In this document: piece by piece, positions 1 through 12,493 of the stretch
Layout: each line of letters starts with the position of its first letter
Position numbering within the stretch: position 1 is the stretch's first letter
From: Nemophila menziesii
Taxonomy: Eukaryota > Streptophyta > Magnoliopsida > Boraginales > Hydrophyllaceae
Assembly (NCBI GenBank): GCA_029959085.1
Contig: JARWIR010000008.1
Coordinates: 19,640,001-19,704,000, forward strand
DNA: 64,000 bases
Direction: 5' to 3'
Translations under genes and position numbers: made by a program
Notes under the pieces: model-generated
The model's database searches: none
The model's input: the letters and a program-made list of their open reading frames with translations, nothing else
What the model was told of the DNA's origin: nothing

Positions 1-2790
1 ATGTACCAACCTCAATCTTTGCGATGTGTAGATACACCTTGAATAGTAGTAACCTGCATTTATATGGTCCCTAACCTGCATTTCATAACCAATTAGCAAA
101 CCTCATTAGTTAACATAAAAAATGTTACAAAAATCATATGGGTTAAAAAAGTATTACAAAAAATTGCGTACTTACAAAAGTTTCGGGTTTCACCTTAATA
201 TGGGTTCTTCACCAAGACGGGTTGATGATTGGTAAAGAATGGTCCTCGAGCGGTTGCGATGGGGGAGAATTATATATATCCAATCTAAATCCAAAAACGT
301 AAAGGGTTCCACACTCAGTTTTGGTTCCATCTTCATTCTGGTACAACTTAGTAGAACCAATTGATTACAAAACCAAACCATGATTTTTTTCAGGTTAAAC
401 AGAACATAAAAGATAGAAAATAACTTAACCTAGAGAATAAAAAAAAAAGTAGAAACAGAGTGTATATGAGATAGATTTGAGTACTCATGCTTAGGAAGTT
501 GATCTTTTGGTGGGTGCGGTGATGGTTCATCGGACTTGGGTGACCCAGATTAAAAGTTAGCAGAAGTCAAAAAATACCCATTGGTAAAAATTAATTTTTT
601 ACCTTAATCGCCAAGCTGGGTGGATGATTTGGGTTCCTCGTCAAGCCGGGTTGATGATGGTAGAGAGTGGAACTCATGGACGGTGAGTGAAGATGATGAA
701 GATTGGTCCTCAAATGTTGGCGGTAGATGGTGGCGATTGGTCCTCGAGCGGCGAGTCACGGTGGTGGTAATGGTGGAGAATCGATCGATAGTGAATGGTG
801 GAAAGGCGAGGCTAAGATGATGGAGATTGGTGAGGCGATAGAGAAGGATCAGGGTTTTGGTAATTGTATTTTGACTTTTTTTCTTTCTTTTTTGCTGGGT
901 TTGGGTTTGGTAATTAATAAGGAAGGTGAGTGTGGAAATCGGTGAGACAATTGTTTTTTTTTCTTTTTGTTTGGATATTAATGATAAGTGGGGTCAGAAA
1001 TGATCCTGTCCACCATTTATGTTGTGGCTAGAATCAATCATAGTCACCATTTATATTGAAAAGCTTGTTATATAATATAGATATTGTGATTTAAATAATG
1101 TTATATACTTAATATATATTATAAAATTTGTGCCCAAAAAAAAATATATATATATATATATTATAAAATTTATATAATATTATATTAGTTTCACATATAT
1201 TTATAATAAGACGTGAATTTATGATAAATCTAATTTTTATTTCAAATAAAAGTGGAATGTCATGTTATGTACAATTTAAAAATCTTTTCATTATCTTAAA
1301 AATATATTTAAGACATTGTCCTTACCTTACCTTAGTTAAACATAATTTCAGTCATAGCTCTTATGATTTTCTTTTTATTCTATATAAAGTATTTTTACAA
1401 TTATAAAAGGTCTAGTTTAAAGTTTTGTCTACAAATTTTAAATGTTCATGATCAATACTAACTCAATTTATATGTTCAAAAAAATAGAATACGCAAACCA
1501 CCGTTGTTCATCAATTAGAAGAATAGTTGTCGAGTTAAAACCGTACTTTTCGAATCATTGACCGTCATTCGGAGAACAATCGCTCCAATTTAAAACAAGC
1601 AGAGGTGCTAGACTCGCTCGATTGAAGGAACAAAACAACTTGACCATTGAATGTATAATTTGAATTAAGTGCTTGTATTTTTTTTTATTTTTTCCCTTTT
1701 TTCAAAATAATAAATAACTATCTTTGTTTTTACGACAAAAGTTATCAACTTGAGGCTAAACGAAATCAATTGCTAAATAAAAGCTTAACTATGTATTGCC
1801 AACACCGAAAACTGAAATACTCAGTATAGGATCATATATGATTTAATGCTTATGTTTATCAATTTTCACAAAATTTTATTTTTTCACAATAATCTAATCT
1901 TCATTTTAACAACCTTAGTGAATATATAGATTTATATATTTTAAATATTAAGTACAGGTATTATTTAAAGTGTATTAGAAAAAAATAACATTAGCCTCAA
2001 TTTTGAATATCTTTATATATTTAAAATGTGGTCTTTCAGATCTGATATCATGGTAAGAGGAATCATTATTTTCTCTAAATTACTGATAATAATACAGGTG
2101 TCAGTATATTTTATTGTAACAATTACGTTGATCAGGGATCAAAACTACTCAATAAAATAACCTTGATAAGGGGATCAGATCACTTTCACAATTGAATTGT
2201 ACATGTTAATAAGGGGATAAGATCACTTTCACAACTGAATTGCATTGTATTTACATTTGTATCAAATATATTATTGAAATATGAATAAGAGTGTGAATAA
2301 GAATGTGCACACACGATGTTCACATGTTTTTTTCCCAATATAAGTTTTATCTAGTACTCGAAGAGAAAATTCGACGACTAATACCTACATTTTTCTGATA
2401 TATTCATCTATGTTCGTGTTGGTATTCGAACATAGCTTGGACCAAAACATATTTACTTAGTTCAATATTTAGTCTAGATGCTCGAAAAAAACTTATTCAT
2501 ACCAATGCTCAATCTTTAATCTTACCATGTTGTTATAGTATTATGGCCTTCGTGTTGTAACTGGGTCTAGTATTTTGGAAATCGTGTTGTAGCTCAATCC
2601 CTTCGCATTCCTCACTAGAGAAACCTTCTCTAGTTCCCTTTTTGGGTTTATTTTTTTCATTTTCATCACTATAACACTATTTCTAGCGCCACTTTCGAAT
2701 CACCAAAACAGTTTTTGTAGTGTGCCACTTTCGAATCACCAAAAAGTCTTTAAGCTTCTTAGAATTTATGTGGTAGAGGGCAAATCTATG
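1..2790. other. AT-rich intergenic sequence, no gene recognised
   Basis: No open frame here resembles a known protein. Several short direct repeats are visible. The stretch at about 195-272 is echoed at about 628-782, the second copy having extra sequence inserted. A segment around 2165-2200 (containing GGGATCAGATCACTTTCACA) is repeated around 2213-2250. The words CCACTTTCGAATCACC occur twice near 2690-2740. The stretch 1080-1450 belongs to an AT-rich dispersed family that recurs near 7040-7170, 22400-22740, 29400-29850 and 38640-39070; all share a block like TTTAAAGTTTTGTTCAAAAT. A short (TA)n run lies at about 1145-1161. I see no supported promoter or RNA gene. Confidence 0.5.
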
Positions 2791-2812
2791 TGCTAATATA
2801 ATCCCAGAGTTC

Positions 2813-3097
2813 CTAACAATTGGATAGCACATATAAATTAGAAGCCATATCTTCCTTCATGGAACCAACAAGCCAAGTCATACTCATGAAATCTTTTGCA
2901 TCCCAATTGACATAAGTTGCAGCCTTCATATATAGTGCCTTTGTATCACCTACCCTACCCAATCTTTCTTCTTCCTCGGATATACATACAGAAAAATGGT
3001 GCCCAATCTTACCTCTTTCTCTAATATACATACAAACAAAGCATCCGGTAGTCATCTGAATAGAGTGAGAATCTGAATCAGAATAATTTTTTTTCAT
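2813..3097 (-). pseudogene. Possible Copia-type gag fragment (weak)
   Basis: An open frame of 94 codons contains a WDAKDFMSMTWLVGSMKEDM-like stretch in its C-terminal half. This resembles the part of plant Copia-type gag proteins where a W-D pair is followed by a W-L/W-x-S-M pattern. The N-terminal half is unlike gag. No protease, integrase or LTR flanks it. It lies just downstream of the PLD zeta stop codon on the same strand, so part of it could instead be PLD 3' untranslated sequence. Chance resemblance is quite possible. Confidence 0.2.
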
Positions 3098-3415
3098 TAA
3101 GAATGTGTGAATTCAAATTATAATCATGATTTTAGTAGGGTTTGTAGCTCTTCATTCATACAAATATCAAAATGTAAAAAAAGATATTCCATTCATATTG
3201 AAAAATGAAGGCCAAAATAGATTTCCATGAAAAAAATGCAAGAATACTACTACGTAGACATATAAGGTGTTTAGAGAAAGAAGAAAAGAATCATATACAT
3301 CTGTTTTTCTGTTCTACATAATCGACTAACCTACATTAAACATAAATCATATTTATGCAAAATCCTTAAAGATCAACTATTAATCTCAACCCAATATTCC
3401 ATTAATCTCCACCCA

Positions 3416-6400
3416 TTAATGAAATATTTGAGACGATGCATAGTATTCACTTTCCTTAAACACAGGTCTTAAATCTTCCTCGCACATAAAATCCAAAGGA
3501 AAAGAAACAAGATGTCCTTTCACAGATTTTAATCTCTCCATAGGATCTTCTGTACTTCGATTATTATCTCCATCTTCATATGATTCTAAATTTTTTGATG
3601 CAATTCCTAAATCAATCGTAGTATGTCCAAGCTTATTCTTCCAGTTAGACATACATCTTCTAAGCGAAACCCTATTTACCATTACAACATTAATTTTCCA
3701 CACCTCAAAATTACAATCATTTGATTAAATTAGACTACAAAATAAATATTGTACCTCGAACGTATAAGATCGTTTGGTATGCAAGAAAACACATCTTGGT
3801 AAATCTTCGAGTTTTTCTGTTAATTAACACATAAAAAATTAACATTAGGTCAAAACAATTTTCTATTTCCAATTATTAAAGACCCCTGAACGATACAAAA
3901 AACCTGAAACACCCCCTCAATTATTTTAATTACTCAAAAATAAAAAGTTTAGAGTAAAACCTCAGCAGTTGACATCCATATATCCTTGTAGGTTGAATCA
4001 ATTATCGGGTCATATATGGGACTAATCTGAAATTATTAAATTAGAATTGTGAGAAAAAGGAAATTATATAATAAAAATATTTAGTGTTTAGCCCCTAAAC
4101 TATTTACAAATTACACCTCTCCAGGATGAAGACCAAGGTGTTCCGACCATAGTGAAAGGCGAAGACTCAATGCAAATTTTCCAGCTTTCCTTGGTTTGCC
4201 TCCCATAAATGAATCCACATATACTTTATCTTTAATAAGTACACCAATCTGAAAACATCAATTTTAAATAATTTTTACAGTCACATATTTACAAAGAAAT
4301 GAAAAATCAAATTTAGAAATTAGAATCAATACCTCTGAATCTCTTGAACCGAGCAAACTTCTATCATTAATATTAGCTGATCCAATTAAAGCCGTATGAT
4401 CATCGACTAACATGATTTTACTATGCACATATACCTTACGAAATAAAAAACACGCATTAACGACTATATATTGTAATCCAATATATAGAAAAACTTGATT
4501 TACCTGACTAGTAGCTACAGGACCACCATCAAAAAGTTTACCATAAGATCTAAGACCGTAAAAGGATATATAATCATGCATCTTGGGCCCCACAAGCCCA
4601 TTCAAATGATGTAAAATCGAGTCACGTCCTCTACATATTGTTCGATATTGCCAATGCATAATAGCTCTAACCGAAGCAGCACCTCCATCATCTACACCAC
4701 CCTGTGTCAAAAGTCAACATACATGAGTTGACTAAATAAAGAAATTAGAAGGGTAAATAAGTAAATAAAGTTGGGACCTGAAATCCGGGAAGAAGTGGAA
4801 TAACAATAATGACTCGGAAACACTTGTTTTCATTGTAGGCTCGTGTAATACGCTTATATATTGCGTCTAATACACGGTTTTTAATCACTACATCTCCTGA
4901 AAGACCTGAGATGAAGAATTGATTCTGCACCCCATACATGTCACACTTTATTTCTTTTATTTGGCTCATAATTGCTTATTTTATGTAATAAATTTATTAG
5001 TTACTTTAAAAGACCATACCTCGATATAGACAAAGTGTTCTGCCTCCTCAATAAGAGAACAGTATGCTTTGTGATTACTTTCTTCAGTTTGACTTATTCC
5101 AGCTGACCATTGACTAACACTCCTTATCACCTTATAAAACAAAAGGTTTTAAAATCAATTTGGTATATAATATATAGGGTTATAGTGTAACTAATTTGAA
5201 ATAAATAAATAAAGGGACTTATAGTGCAACTTTTGTATACTATAAGGACCTGTAATGCAATTTTTGCATAATATAGGGACCTATAATATTAATCAAGATC
5301 TAACCTGACAGTGACAAGGCACACGAGGACCAATTTGACCAGTTTCTTTGGGCGAAAGAAGTAAATCACCTCGCTCTTTAATTTCCCACCTTTCTTTTGG
5401 CGATAAGTTTGAAGATGAATCAAGATCATCTACAAAATGTTTCATTTGCATATCCGCCCCTAAAGGTTTGACTTTGGTCTTTCGAAAAGAAAGAGGAGCT
5501 CTAATGGGTAGTTTAGGGCCTCCAAACCCATCAGCTTCCTTGGGAATAAGTAAAGGTATATCTTGGAATGATATATCAGAAGAAAATGAATCTTGTCTAT
5601 TAACTCTTCTATGTTTTCTTTCAATATCAACCTCTGTTTCTTTACTTACTCCCATATAATGTGGAATTACCATGTGATGTTGAGGCATTAGTAGAGGAAT
5701 CGCTTGTACATTCGGAGCTTTATTTCTCTAAAAAAAAATTCACAAATAATTATGACCGTGAAATACATACATATAAATGTTTGTACCCCTACCTTAGCAT
5801 AGTTCCAACGCTGAACAAAGTGCCTAGCAACATCAAGGCAAGGTGGGCCCCATAGGGCACAATGTACATCATGCCATGGCATACGTGGATATTTTCCTCT
5901 ATCTAACTCATCCTTCATTGTATCTTCCCATGAATTTGGTTCTGATTCCCTGATTTTCGCAAATTGTTTGTTTTATTAGAAGGATCTCTTATATTGACAA
6001 TAAAATAAAACGCACCTTGGGTTATAATAGTCTTTTCCAGGCCATGTAACAGATGAGTAATCACCCACGTTATGTTCAAAGGAGTCGTAACGGCCAAAGC
6101 AAAGGTCTAGTCCTCCCATGAAGCAAATTCGATGATCAACAATCACGATTTTTTCATGATGAGACCTGTTATTAATAAATAATTTAAGTAAGTATCAAAA
6201 TATTTAGTCTAAAGAGAAATTACAAGTCTTGAATACCATAAATAGACACCACTAGAGAAATGGTCAGGATAACGAAGTACTCGGACATTCTCATGGATGC
6301 CTACAAGCTTTCTCTTGCTGTAAACACTGTTTATTTTTAGAGCTAGAGCTACTTCTTTGTATAGAAGAATGTAAATCTGCACGCATAAGATAAATCAGAA

Positions 6401-9400
6401 TGATCAGTAGTTTTTCACCTTTCTTCTAAACAAATGATATTAATACATAATAATTAAATTGACTAAGTTCAAACAATAAGATAAGCCTATCTTCACAATT
6501 CATTCCAACTCAGGGATAAGGTCTACTATCACATACATAATGTTGGCCTAACTATCATTGCAAGCTCGAGCTTAAAAGCTCTTTTGAATTTTTTGAGTTT
6601 GTGCTCATCTGATAAAGATAAATTGCTAAGATAAATTACTGCAAACCTTTTACTTATACAGATTTTCAAGTGAAACATAATTGACGATCTTAAACTATCA
6701 GCAAATATAATCAGCGATTCCATCTTTGGATTGCTGAATTTTGATTGGTCTTATTTAGTTGGCTGGATAGAGGAGAGTGTTAGGATAAGATATGATTTTG
6801 AATATAGTAGGTGGTGTTAAATTTTTGAATTGTCAAATATTAGAAAAAATATTAGATAGATTTTTATGATTTGATTATATAAATCACGAGAAAAAACAAA
6901 TAACTCATGAGCCGGCTTGATTCAGTCTCGACTCGTTTAACTTAACGAACGATCTCGAGGCAAGCTTTTTCGAGTGGTTTAAACCTATATTACCCATAAA
7001 ATAAAGTAGAACTATGATGTACATTGTTTTAAGAAAATAATATATTTTAAAATATAAGATGAAATTGTATAATTTTGTAATAGTTTTAGGTAAGTTTTTA
7101 GTAAATTGTAAATTTGTGACAAATCTAATTTTTTTCTAAATTAGAACAAAATGTCATAATAAAAAGTAGTAGAATCCAAATTCGTAAATAAAATATCAAA
7201 AGGGGTGATACTCAAACCTTTGAGGCATCAAGCCTTTGTTATTCAATTCTGATAATCTGGCTAATACTTTATTGAACGAAATCTCTTTCACAACTATTTT
7301 AATTTTCTACAGAAATTTAACTGAAATTATTTATATTATTGTTAGGGGACCAATTTAAGGTTCCGCTCATGGTTTTCAAATTCATAATATACCATATACA
7401 ATTTTTTACATCTCTAAATGACTTCACATCGCAAAGGGGTTAGAAACAAAATGATATAACTCCTTGCCCTCTGTAGCTTAAAGCGGTCTTCAAATAATCT
7501 GAGTCTTACAACGCTTTAAAATTAATATAAAGACTAATAAAAACTAAACTTAAATAAGAAAATAAAACATGTTTATAAAGTATAAAATAGAATTATAAGA
7601 CCTAAATACAAACATAAAATTAACCATAAAGTCGTTAACTTTAAAAATAAACTTCATAATCCTTAATTCTTAATCAAAATCCACAATTTTTTATCAAAGA
7701 CCGATTTTTGTATGTATAATGCAATGAAATATGAACTTTGAAATCTAAATGATTTCCGTCTTGTCAATTTATCAATGATCAACCTTATTTTATAAGGATT
7801 AGTAGGGTTTAGGTTAATTGTTAAAAGGCTTTTTTCTTTACCCGTTAAAAAATTAGGGTTAAAAACACTTCCATTTTTGTTCTGGATTTTTGAAAAAACT
7901 CCCACTAAAAAGCGAACGCCTTCCACAATTGACCAGGCGCTAAAAAGAAAACATAAAGCCACGACACTAGTCATCCTGTGCCCTTCGCCCCACTTCAAGG
8001 CGGAGGACCTCCGTCTCGCTTCGCTTTACAGCTCAAGCGAGTGAAGCGCTAGCTTTTAAACTGCCCTCAATTTGCACTCAAAAGGCTTACAAGAAATGGG
8101 TTTTGTAAAATTATAGTTTGCAAGTAAGTTCATGAACAAGATCAAAAAAATGTTCAACTTGTCAATAGATTATCTCTTATTGACTCACAATAGGCGTTGT
8201 TAAATAGCACAAACCGACAAAAACCTAAACAACGAGTTTTTAAATAGAATAGAAGATACATGGATCTAACAAAAACAAAAGCTCTGTATGAATGGATTGT
8301 TCAACTCCATGAACATGTGAATATAAGTGGAGAATTAATTCAAGAAAAAGCTCACGACTTAACAAAGAAATGCGTCTTTCAGAAGCTCTTGAGTTTAGAT
8401 TTTCTGAAGGTTGGCTTGAAAAGTTCAAGTTGTGATATGAGATTAAAATATTGTGTCGTTTTAAAGAAAGCGGATGCGATTGATATAGAAGGGTAAATTG
8501 AAGTCTTTGAAGGAGAAAATACATCAATTTGCCATGAAAGATGTTTTTAATATGGTTCAGTGACTAGAAAGAGTTATTTCATGAATATGTTTAATGGATC
8601 AATATAAAAATTCTTGGAAAAAAGAGTTCTTTTGATCGAGGATTATTGTTTAGCCATCCAACAACTATTCAAGGATTGCAAAATGTCGAGTTGTATTTTT
8701 TGTCACCAAAAACAACATATAAGATCCAATGGGGGATAACAAAAGCTTTTAAAATGCATTATCATTGTTTCTTTATCAATGTCTGCTGAAAGGATATGAA
8801 GTGGGACACACAAATCCGATGAAGATAAATGTTTTGGAAGCAATAAATCATCCAACAACAGCTTGGACTACAGATGTTCATTCAACTTCAACTACATGTT
8901 GCTTTTGCCATTATAAATTTTGATCAATAAAGAACATAAACTTAGAAAACTTTGATAAGCCAGTTAATGGAGAAGGTATTCATAAATTGGAGACCAGAAT
9001 CAATGAGTTGAGGTGTCAAATGGATGTGAACTACCTTTTACATTTTCCTATGGAAGATTGGGACCAGAGAATTTTATTATCTAAGAGAAATTATTATTTT
9101 TAAGAGGTGTGGATTTTAATAAGCACAAAATCTTGAAATTAGAATCATATTAAAGTATCTTTTAACAGAGTATACACTTTTGGAAACATGTTATGCAAGA
9201 CAAAAGTATGTCTATGATCACATCTAGTAGTAACACATGAATAATTAGTTAAGAGATCTTTTGGAAGTTGGGTACCTGAACGCCTTGCTTTGCTTTTGCT
9301 TCAATTAAAGTATCAAGACGAGAAGATTGATGATCTTGATATGGACGCCTCAAGTACAATTCTGGACATACCCACCACCCACATATAAATATCTGCATCA

Positions 9401-9459
9401 CACATTAGATCATCAAAAAATAGTGTCATTAGTTTTTTTTTTTTTTTTTGCCTTTTTAG

Positions 9460-9514
<55 letters not shown>

Positions 9515-11824
9515 AACCTCGGACTTAGCTTCCTCAATTGCCAAAGAAATAGCTTCAAAAGCAGTTTGACCATCAACAAACCACTGAGCTTGACTTCCAT
9601 CTTCAACTAAACCTCTCGGAGGAGCAAATGACCCAAAACGATGAGGGTGACACCACCCCTCAGATGGTCTAAGACCAGCTTCATTAATTGCATGTACCCA
9701 ATCTTTAACCCTAATATTACTCTTAGTTCTTATCTTGATAATTCTTGTTCCACACGATACCTAAACAAATTGAGTAGTTAGTTTTTTTTTTTTTTTTTAA
9801 TTTATGGGCTGGTGGATATATTATATAGTATTTACACTTTCCAACGGAATATATAAATTTAATATATTCTTTACCCTAAAGTAATGGCGTAAGGGGTTGT
9901 GATCATGTATTTCTTTTGCCAATAATACTCGTCCATCTTCAGTATCATTTGAAGTTGGGAGTACATCAAACACAATTATATCCAATGGATGAATATCCAA
10001 AGGATCTTTAAGAATAGCCAAAAATCCAGGTTTTAGTACTGCCCAAACCTGTATATTATTCAACACAACAGTTAAAGTCAACATCTAAAACAAATTTATT
10101 AGTTAATGATTAGCTAAGTGTATATTTTCGGGCAAATTTAATGCCTAAGATGAAGAATTAATTACCTTTTGCCAGTTGTCTTTACAACAACTAAACCAAT
10201 GACATGAACAACATTTTCTATGATCATCATCTCTCTTAATTTTTGGTAAATGTTTCACCATAACATAGTCTTCTTTTAGCTTCGGCCCATATTCTGGTGA
10301 AAACGATAAATTCGATACCTCCAAAAACTTGCATACCTAGAAGAACATAAAATTTATCGCTGCATAAATTAAGCCAGAAAAAAACAAATAACTAGCCAAA
10401 GCTTTTCATAAAATACCTCTCGTGAATTCACAATATCCATATTTCCGAGAAAATGATTCAAGTACCCTTGCATTGCACGTTTTGCTCGATCTGACGTGGA
10501 GTTTTGCTTTCCTAGAGCTGGACGAATAACAGGTAAAGCGGCACTAGATGGTACATCTCTGAACAAAAAATCACCTGTAAGAATTATAACAATTAAACAC
10601 AATTTTAAACTAATGCTTTTCTTTATTATCCAACAAGGTTGTTAATTAGAATTCACCTGTTCCTAAGAACCTCATCACTTCTTAATGCAATAAGATCATC
10701 CTCATGATCATCATCATAGTGTACATCTGTTGGGTGATCGCCTATTCCTAAGTTTTGAAGCCATTCTCTCACCTTCATAATAATATAAAATTTAGCTGAT
10801 AAATGGTTAAAGGATTGTGATTGTTTATTTAATTTATTGACTATACCTGTTCTTGCTTCTCGTGAATCTCTTCGATAAATGCACGTTTTTTTAGTGCAAA
10901 ATGTAAGAAAAAGACATGTGATGGCTTCTTTACTAGCTTCCACTTGAACTAATCACAGAAGAAATACACTTTAATACATCAAATGACTAAATTACAATAA
11001 CACGAGCATGAAACTAGATTGGGAAGTCAAGAATCACATATTGTACTTAAATATGCCTCAGTTTTTAATATGACAAAATTGGAATTTTTAGAAACTGACA
11101 AGTATATCCCTTTCGATGTGCTATCTTAATCCAACAATTCATTTGTTATTATAGGAAACTAATCCTTGTGATTAAGATCAAGCTCTCAGCTTTGCTCCTA
11201 GAATTATCAGGAACTGTAATTTTCTGGTAAAGCAATCCAACCATATTCTATGAGCCACCTTCTCACTCCCAATTAAGCATATTTCTTATATATAAGAGTA
11301 AGCTCCAATATTTTCTCACAATTTCTTAAAATTTTGCCACAAAATATTGGTTTGCCAATTTTATTTTATTTTTGTAAATTGGAGATAACTGCTTCCATTT
11401 CACTCATAGACCAACTCCAACACATAAAAAATAAATTGGATTTAGAATTCAAAAAAAGAAACAATCCTGTTAATTTAAGTTTAATGCAAGTAGGAAAGTT
11501 TAATCTCAACATTATGAATATGTTTTATTAAAGGGTCAAGGGACAATGTTTTAACAAAAGATTAAGTGAATTCATAATAATAAAGTGAAGAGATTTTACC
11601 TGCTTGTATTGAAATTCAATTGTGTACGTAAGGAGCATGGGACTAATATCGCTGGCATCGGGTCGTGACACGTCGACAATTGAAGCTTTTGGCAACTCGT
11701 CAAAAATCGGAGAAGTTGACGGCTCGTCGTCGGGTTGCGAATGAAACGATGACGTCGTCCCTTCCATCAACGGCTCCGAATGCATTTGCACGTACCGCAG
11801 CCCCACGCGATCCGCGTCCGCCAT
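3416..11824 (-). CDS. PLDZ: Phospholipase D zeta (PX-PH-PLD type), complete, 20 coding exons
   Basis: Hydrolyses phosphatidylcholine and related phospholipids to phosphatidic acid. The plant zeta class carries PX and PH domains instead of the C2 domain and is known for roles in membrane traffic, root development and phosphate starvation. Exons read by hand: 11824-11600, 10948-10847, 10772-10657, 10558-10417, 10336-10166, 10048-9875, 9760-9518, 9392-9276, 6376-6237, 6165-6016, 5949-5793, 5727-5305, 5130-5020, 4924-4778, 4701-4504, 4434-4333, 4248-4117, 4026-3961, 3816-3755, 3671-3416. They sum to 3234 nt, all in phase with GT/AG borders, giving 1077 residues, close to the known size of about 1050-1100. 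PX lies roughly in residues 45-195 and PH in roughly 200-350. First [11 protein letters not shown] at about 480-487, followed by [11 protein letters not shown]. Second [11 protein letters not shown] at about 876-883, followed by [18 protein letters not shown]. The C-terminus ends YYASSQIFH. Intron 8 (2.9 kb) is enlarged by transposon debris. I cannot tell zeta-1 from zeta-2. Confidence 0.96.
6377..8250. other. Intron 8 of PLD zeta: AT-rich sequence with old repeats
   Basis: This part of the 2.9-kb intron has no coding signal that I trust. It contains an arm of the AT-rich dispersed family near 7040-7170. A GC-richer stretch at about 7890-8055 has words such as GCTTCGCTTTACAGC and CAAGCGAGTGAAGCGC, reminiscent of subterminal repeats of short hAT-like elements. 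A TCGAG-rich stretch lies at about 6900-6990. None of these has terminal repeats that I could define. Confidence 0.4.
8258..9115 (+). pseudogene. Tigger/pogo-like (Tc1-mariner superfamily) transposase remnant in PLD intron 8
   Basis: The first part (8260-8400) reads [20 protein letters not shown] followed by [10 protein letters not shown]. This is the pattern of the CENP-B-type helix-turn-helix DNA-binding domain of plant Tigger-like transposases. After a frameshift it continues SEGWLEKFK. The second part (about 8800-9060) gives [21 protein letters not shown], then an NxE...ELR...MDV pattern and FPMEDWDQ, matching the region after the catalytic core in that family. The DDE catalytic core between them is missing or unreadable, and there are several stops and frameshifts. 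It runs opposite to the host gene. I could not find its terminal inverted repeats. It is long dead. Confidence 0.6.
9460..9509. repeat. (TA)25 microsatellite in PLD intron 7
   Basis: A perfect TA run of about 50 bp begins 9 bp inside the intron from the 5' splice site of exon 7 (which ends at 9518). A poly-T run at 9433-9449 (poly-A on the gene strand) lies beside it. Together they make up about half of this 125-bp intron. Confidence 0.95.
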
Positions 11825-11996
11825 TTTCTTCTATAGGATTCAATCAAAAGAGACAAACTCTACAGCAATCTATATATATAATAAATATATGCTTATACGT
11901 AATTACAGATCTAGAGAGTGAAATGAACGGATAATTTAAGTTTAAGAGAGAGAAGATAAATTGAGAGAAGATGAGAAAACGGAATTTCTTTGGGGG

Positions 11997-12004
11997 CTTT
12001 TATA
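11997..12004 (-). promoter_or_regulatory. TATA box of the PLD zeta gene
   Basis: On the minus strand the motif TATAAAAG sits about 175 bp upstream of the start codon at 11824. A CT-rich leader typical of plant 5' untranslated regions follows (TTCTCATCTTCTCTC and similar). The distance predicts a transcription start near 11970, giving a leader of roughly 145 nt. The motif lies only 12 bp from the start of the large fold-back at 12016. The start site itself is inferred. Confidence 0.6.
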
Positions 12005-12015
12005 GGTTTCTATGT

Positions 12016-12493
12016 GGATAGTCCCAAAATTGTGGGACTAGCGTGGCGGGTGGGGGTTCTAATTAATATTTTTTTTCTTTTGGGTCAAAAGCAGCATTTT
12101 ATTTATAAAAGGTAGTTAAACAAAATATACTGGATCACTTCAGTGCTTCGGGTTCTATGGAACTACTAGCCCAGAACCCAGGTACCAAAAAAAACCAAAA
12201 TAGATATACATATCAAAATGACAACACAATAGTTATTGATAATCATGGTTATAGAAGAATTAATCTGACCTTGCCTTATTGTCCGTAATAATTTGGAGAT
12301 TGCATAACAATTCGGATTCATTAGTCTATCTTTTTTTTTTGTTCGAATATTGTGTTGTTATTTTAATATGTATATCTATTTTGTTTAACTACCTTTTATA
12401 AATAAAATGCTGCCATGGCTTTTGACCCAAAAGAAAAAAATATTAATTAGAACCCCCACCCGCCACGCTAGTCCCACAATTTTGGGACTATCC
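12016..12493. repeat. Long fold-back (inverted repeat) at the PLD zeta promoter
   Basis: The left arm (12016-12230) begins GGATAGTCCCAAAATTGTGG. The right arm (12349-12493) ends with the reverse complement, CCACAATTTTGGGACTATCC. The arms match over promoter-proximal DNA (GCGTGGCGGGTGGGGGTTCT) and then over a LINE-like 3' tail (AAAAGCAGCATTTTATTTAT and GGTAGTTAAACAAAATA). The left arm has about 74 bp (12128-12201) absent from the right arm and bracketed by CAAAATA/CCAAAATA, which looks like a deletion between short repeats. The loop is about 118 bp. Each outer end also contains a near-palindrome, TAGTCCCAAAATTGTGGGAC. Confidence 0.85.

Noticed and set aside
8240..8527. 95-codon minus-strand frame in PLD intron 8
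   Set aside because: It is antisense to the Tigger-like helix-turn-helix region and not coding.
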